NCBI RefSeq assembly: GCF_000499385.1
Contig: NW_013651925.1
Coordinates: 1 to 11,090 of the forward strand
Direction: 5' to 3'
DNA: 11,090 nt
Source: Eimeria necatrix
Taxonomy: Eukaryota > Apicomplexa > Conoidasida > Eucoccidiorida > Eimeriidae
This document shows positions 7,427 through 11,090 of the stretch, piece by piece (the stretch's first letter is position 1; the number at the start of each line of letters is the position of its first letter). The translations under genes were made by a program, and so were the position numbers. Under the pieces are notes generated by a model. That model saw only the letters and a program-made list of their open reading frames with translations, was not told where the DNA came from and made no database searches.

Positions 7427-8516
7427 TTATCCTTTTGTGAAGCTAATGCCATGAGCGCATGTGGTACGCAGCGCTTCCTCCCTCCCCTCGTCATTGAAGA
7501 TCGTCGTGTAGCGGCAGTTGACGGACCCAAACCGCTGCGCCTCGGAAGGAGCAAGATTGTGTCGAGCCTGAAGACGTCTTTTTTGACGGCGGTGCCAAGC
7601 GCGGAGCAAAGCCGGACATCCTGTGAGATGATTAGCGGGCTCCCACGTGGTTTGATCTTCGGGGGTGCCGCGCCACTTCACGAGGTACTGAGCTTCATCT
7701 CCCGAGCCGCGTTGGCCCATAATATAATCGACCTTATACTCCTCTGTCGGACTGCCTGCCGCATCGCGGATAGGGTCTCAGGCGGTGTCGGCTTCCTGGG
7801 GAACTAAGTCTGGAGGGCAGGGGCGGTGGGGAACTAGCTGCGAAACATGAAAAGCGTAGTGGCATGCATACGTAGGAGGTAAAACGAGACGGTAAGCGAC
7901 GGTGCCTATTCGCTCAATAATTTCAAATGGTCCTCGGTAACGGGGCTCAAACTTAGGGCAGCTAGATGACGACGGTAGATGCTTGCTGCTGAGCCAAACC
8001 TTGTCGCCCACTGCATACTCCACAGCTCGGCGCTTTTTTTCTGCGTAATATTTCTGCTGCCATTTCGCCTTCTGTATGTGGCTCCGCGCTCTGTCTCAGA
8101 GCTGCCGGAAGAGCTTAGTCATCGGAGGAGTGAGCGTAGGGGCTAAGGCGCCTACGATATCAAGATTCGCAGCAGTCAGCGCGTTCTCGCCGACCATGAC
8201 CTCGAAGGGAAAGAGCTCGGTAGATGAATGGCTTGTCATGTTGTAGGCAAACTCCAGGGCCGGAAGCAAACGCTCCCACTCGCGTTCGTCAGATTGGATG
8301 TAGGTACGAAGCATCTGCTCCAGTGTGCGGTTAACCCTTTCAGTTTGACCGTCGCTTTGAGGATGGTAGGACGAGGACATGGCGCGTTTGACGTTAAAGC
8401 GGCGACATAGTTGTTGCCAGAGGTTCGACTGGAAGCGGGGGTCGCGGTCCGATATGAGTACCTGTGGAAATCCGTGGTAGAGGATAAGACGGTCTGCGAG
8501 AAGCTCCACGGTGTCT
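7427..8516 (-). pseudogene. pol: Integrase core C-terminal part, GPY/F module, chromodomain and tail
   Basis: One frame runs from the 7-bp duplication to a TAA at 7427-7429, interrupted by TGA at 8096-8098 and 7778-7780. It carries the remaining catalytic residues: Asp in LISDRDPRF and Glu in DGQTERVNRTLEQ, with exactly 35 residues between them (D,D35E). Next comes the GPY/F module (YRGPFEIIERIGTVAYRL, about 7880-7940). The chromodomain begins EEYKVDYIMGQRG and continues YLVKWRGTPEDQTTWEP (about 7735-7620). It would guide insertion by binding histone marks or chromatin proteins. A basic tail of about 50 residues follows (RRQKRRLQARHN). The catalytic triad is intact, but the stops and frameshift make the product impossible. 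Confidence 0.92.
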
Positions 8517-8523
8517 GGTGTCT
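8510..8523 (-). other. 7-bp tandem duplication that shifts the integrase frame
   Basis: The plus strand reads GGTGTCT twice in direct succession. On the coding strand, AGACACC is duplicated between the codons for SFTAAD and those for ELLADRL. Seven extra bases account fully for the switch from the upstream integrase frame to the downstream one. Confidence 0.85.
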
Positions 8524-9293
8524 GCTGCTGTGAATGACTTCTTTGCAGAAACGAAATGAGCCATCTTGCTCAGATAGTCGACCATGACGAGAATTGTGTC
8601 GTGCTTTGTCGTCGTAACGGGAAGATCCGTGATAAAGTCGAGGCTCACGTGCGCCCACCGACACGAAGGGATGAGTAGCTGTTGAAGAAGGCCTGCAGGT
8701 TTCTGGCTCAGAGACTTAGACGCACGACAGTGAATACAGGATTCAACATACGCAGTAGTGTAAGCACGCATCCCTGGCCAGTAGTAGTGCTTGCTCAAAG
8801 CCGAGAAGGTCTTCTTTTGTCCTCGATGACCGGCTGCCACATGGTCATGATGTGAGTGCAAGACATGCGTGAGGAACTCAGGGAATTGTGGAAGACAGAT
8901 TCGCGATAGTCTATGAATACAAATATGCAAGTAAGGCGGCACATAGCGAAAGGTAACGTGACGATTGCGAAACTCTATCTGTAAAGCGTCTCCTGGATGT
9001 TTTGCAGCGACTTCGTAGGGAGCGCGGAAAGCAGGACACTTCGAGTCGGCTTGCGGCCATTCAGGCACCTCAGGAGGGTCAGCTCGTGTCTTCGTTGAAG
9101 ATGTAGAATGTTCCTTCTCTGGATTGGGCTCAGGCGGCAGAGTTGAAGGTGGTGATGGCAAGGTGCGTTGTCTGGGTCGTCGCGAACGAATGTCGGCGAG
9201 CTCCCTGTAACTAGCAGGCCGACAACGAGAGCGAGGAGCCGCGCACGTTTGTTCTACTTCAAGCATGAATAGTGTCGTTAGTACGTCGTGCTA
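8517..9293 (-). pseudogene. pol: Integrase N-terminal part: spacer, HHCC zinc finger and first catalytic Asp
   Basis: After the TAG at 9291-9293 the same frame stays open to the 7-bp duplication described separately. A Pro-rich spacer (about 9240-8980) precedes the integrase. The zinc-binding domain shows H-x4-H (HVAAGH, about 8843-8826) and C-x2-C (CIHC, about 8738-8727), separated by 29 residues. HYYWPGM lies between them, which is typical of Ty3/gypsy integrases. The catalytic core starts with VSLDFITDLP, whose Asp at 8637-8639 is the first D of the triad, and continues with LVMVDYLSKMAHFV. Past 8517 the original frame runs into shifted nonsense. Confidence 0.92.
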
Positions 9294-9802
9294 GCAGGTG
9301 ATAGAGGGACCGGAACGGCGAGACAAGGCATCAGCCACCTGTTTTTGCTCTCCTTCGACATAAGTGGTGTGCAAATCCGGGAACTCAGCCAGGAAGTCTA
9401 ACCACCGAGCGGTGCGTCCGCGCAGAGGCTTCGATGCTTGGAGTCGTTGGAGATGCGTAAGAGCTTGGTGTTCTGTATGAGCTGCATCTCACGGAGCAAA
9501 TTAGACCACTTGTCCAGGGCCGTGACCAACGCCAAGAGTTCTTGATCATAGATCTGTTGTGTGCGGTTCACAAGTTGGGTGAGGAAACCGATGGGCTTGC
9601 CTTCTTGTTCTAAAACCGCTCCGATCGCTTAACCAGAGGCATCCGTGTATAACTCGAAAGGCTTCGTGGTGTCAGGAACTTGTAATGTAGTGAGATCGAT
9701 TAAACGCTGTTTGAGCTGCTGCACGGCCTTTGTGTGAAGTTCTGTCCATTTGAAACTAACATCTTTACGTGTAAGACCAACCAGAGGCCACGCAACGTCT
9801 GC
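9294..9802 (-). pseudogene. pol: RNase H domain and tether of chromovirus pol, broken
   Basis: This domain removes the RNA strand during reverse transcription. The frame continues directly from the RT after the TAG at 9803. It shows VAWPLVGLTRKDVSFKWTE (RT tether), then KPFELYTDASG with the first catalytic Asp at 9641-9643, a TAA stop at 9629-9631, AIGAVLEQEGKPIGFL, and IYDQELLALVTALDKW with the catalytic Glu. A frameshift near 9475-9495 leads into HTEHQALTHLQRLQ, where the usual TDHQ Asp is Glu. LRGRTARWLDFLAEFP and then VADALSRR follow, the latter carrying the last catalytic Asp. The frame ends at a TAG at 9291-9293 but resumes unchanged into the integrase. Confidence 0.9.
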
Positions 9803-10665
9803 CTAACCAGGTCCCATGAACATGCGACAGTGATTTATGGTGCCGAGGAACTGCCGCACATGTGTTTCATTTTTCAGCACCACTGGCCAGTGCCAGATAG
9901 CCTCGATTTTGTCTCTTGCAAGTTTGATGCCTTCGGCAGTTATGGCAAAATCCAAATATGTCATTGCTTGCCTAGCGAACTTGCATTTGCGGAATTTCGG
10001 GTAGAATTGGTTCTGGAGGGAAACACTAAGAACTTGTCGCAGGAGGTACACGTCTCCAGAGAGGTCGGAACATTAAATAAGTGCATCACGTAGGTACGCA
10101 ATAACACCCTACCCTAATGCTGTAGATAGGCATTAATGTTGGCCTGGAACGTAGCTGGAGCACCCTTAAGGACAAAGGGCATTACTCGGTACTCGAAGAG
10201 CCCGAGAACGAAACGGAAAGCCGTCTTCCAACGTTCTTCCTTAGCCATACGTATATCGTTCTTCAAGGTCCAAAGTGGAAAAGTACTTGGCGCCTCCCAG
10301 CATCTCCAGAATGGCTTGAATGGGAGGCAATGGAAAATCAGGAGCTACTGTAAGAGCATTAAGAGCCTGGTAATTAACAACCATACGCATCTCCCGCTCC
10401 CCGGAGCCATCATCACGTTTGTCCAGCTGATCGTAGGAGAGCAAATAGGCAAGTAGGTCGATCCGATCCAACCACTGTCCGATAATTTAGCTATATCCTC
10501 TTTGTGGAATGTGAGCTGATCTGCGGTCATTCGGTAAATCGCAGATTCCGCTGGAAATTTTCCAGGCACACGTAGGATATGGTGATCACGAGGGCGCTTC
10601 GACGGTAATCCTTTAGGTAAGTTGTTGGGGAAGACCGCTCGATACTCCTGCAACTCCTGGATAAT
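9803..10665 (-). pseudogene. pol: Reverse transcriptase domain of chromovirus pol, broken
   Basis: This would copy the element RNA into DNA. Recognisable blocks in order are: the N-terminal EYRAVFPNNLPKGLP; GWIGSTYLPICSPTI; EMRMVVNYQALNALT (normally VDYRALN); motif A YFSTLDL, with its Asp at 10268-10270; RMAKEERWKTAFRF; VMPFVLKGAPATFQANINAY; and motif C. The frame shifts at about 10422-10432 (apparently one base lost), at about 10255-10265 (bases missing after DLE) and at about 10117-10120. Stops occur at 10109-10111 and 10073-10075. Motif C reads VIAYLRDALI at 10073-10105: the first Asp of YxDD is Arg (codon at 10088-10090). The connection region (TYLDFAITAEGI, FLGTINHCRMFM) follows and ends at a TAG at 9803-9805. 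The enzyme cannot be active. Confidence 0.92.
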
Positions 10666-11088
10666 CTAATATGGAGCAGCCTGCGCCTCTGGCGAAGTTA
10701 TCCATTCGTCAAACAGAGTGTGCTCGAGTTTTGCCATAGACCAGGGAGACTCCTCGTCAATCTCCGCTGCCACCGAGGCGGTGGAGGCCAAAGGGCTACG
10801 CCAGCCGGAGGACGTGGGTTGATTCCCAATTAACGCGCAACAAAGCGCGCCTTGCCATTCATCCGAGAGCCTTAGGGGAACTGCCGAATCGGCTTCGGGT
10901 AAAGCCAGTATGAGATGCAAACCGTGCAATGGAGCCCTGACACCATTTGTTTCAGCCGCTGCCTGACGAACGAGCGACGTTATCCGCGCCTTCGCCTTAG
11001 TCTTCGCGTGGGACTTATATGTCCTTGGAGGCGGGCGTAGGAATATAACTGCCTCCTCGGCTGACATACCCGCCACTTGTTTGGCCAA
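10666..11088 (-). pseudogene. pol: pol pre-RT linker (between protease and reverse transcriptase), partial
   Basis: An open frame of 140 codons ends at a TAG at 10666-10668. The next codons in the same frame begin the RT N-terminal region (QELQEYRAVFP), so the stop lies inside the former polyprotein. The segment is hydrophilic and contains a basic stretch (KSHAKTKAKARI) and an acidic stretch (AEIDEESPW). It lies where chromoviruses carry the linker between retropepsin and RT; no catalytic motif is visible. It runs off the right edge, so its real start is unknown. It belongs to the same reading frame as the RT start at 10653. Confidence 0.7.
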
Positions 11089-11090
11089 TA

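Larger units (their letters stand above)
6937..11090 (-). mobile_element. Ty3/gypsy chromovirus, 5' truncated by window edge, degenerate
   Basis: A long terminal repeat retrotransposon of the Metaviridae type, read right to left. The order of parts is pre-RT linker, reverse transcriptase, RNase H, integrase, GPY/F module, chromodomain, polypurine tract and 3' LTR, which is the Ty3/gypsy order. The chromodomain places it among chromoviruses. Its gag, protease and 5' LTR would lie beyond base 11090. Many in-frame stops and frameshifts make it non-autonomous. The CTCTT at 6932-6936, just outside the LTR, is the expected place for a 5-bp target duplication, but its partner is outside the window. 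Assignment to the chromovirus class is strong; the exact lineage cannot be named from the sequence alone. Confidence 0.93.

Noticed and set aside
7451..7807. Plus-strand open frame of 118 codons, and similar plus-strand frames at 8228, 9734 and 10136
   Set aside because: They are antisense to conserved integrase, chromodomain and RT sequence and are shadows of it.
1..11090. CRISPR array, tRNA, rRNA, riboswitch, bacterial operon or defence cassette
   Set aside because: No regularly spaced repeats, no cloverleaf with anticodon arm and no conserved RNA core were seen. The coding content is eukaryotic retroelement debris.

Overview
This window looks like a repeat-rich stretch of a eukaryotic genome, roughly half GC. 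It is dominated by decayed Ty3/gypsy LTR retrotransposons of the chromovirus type (integrase followed by a chromodomain). No bacterial signals (operons, ribosome binding sites) are visible. Chromoviruses of this kind are known from coccidian apicomplexans such as Eimeria. I consider that a reasonable guess for the host from the style of the polyprotein, but it is inference and not demonstrated by the sequence.

Right part (about 6937-11090, minus strand): one chromovirus, entering from beyond the right edge. Reading leftwards it shows a pre-RT linker, reverse transcriptase, RNase H, an integrase with its zinc finger and D,D35E core, a GPY/F module, a chromodomain, a polypurine tract and a complete 427-bp LTR (7363 down to 6937). 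The LTR has a TATA box and a polyadenylation signal. The pol frame is broken by at least twelve stops and frameshifts, and the RT active site reads YLRD instead of YxDD. The copy is dead.

Middle part: directly beyond the LTR, in the same orientation, lies a decayed gag (about 6000-6840) with one CCHC zinc knuckle. After a 2-kb stretch without recognisable genes (3917-5999) comes a retropepsin fragment with a DTGAS active site (about 3300-3916). Together these look like the gag and protease of a second minus-strand element that shares or abuts the same LTR and was split by unrelated DNA.

Left part: a gag fragment on the plus strand (about 1417-1941) carries two perfect CCHC knuckles. Between it and the protease fragment lies a purine-rich 1.2-kb segment (1942-3185) bounded by a 20-bp inverted repeat. 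Upstream of the plus-strand gag are two gap-free paralogous minus-strand coding blocks of 54 codons (293-454 and 1258-1419). They share four cysteines, and nearly all of their differences change the amino acid. The second block is cut exactly where gag begins. The first 118 bases are the start of another minus-strand LTR.

I find no intact gene and no evidence for a new defence or mobile system. The most interesting items are the paired cysteine blocks, the pol-LTR-gag arrangement, the hairpin at the LTR start and the 20-bp inverted repeat.
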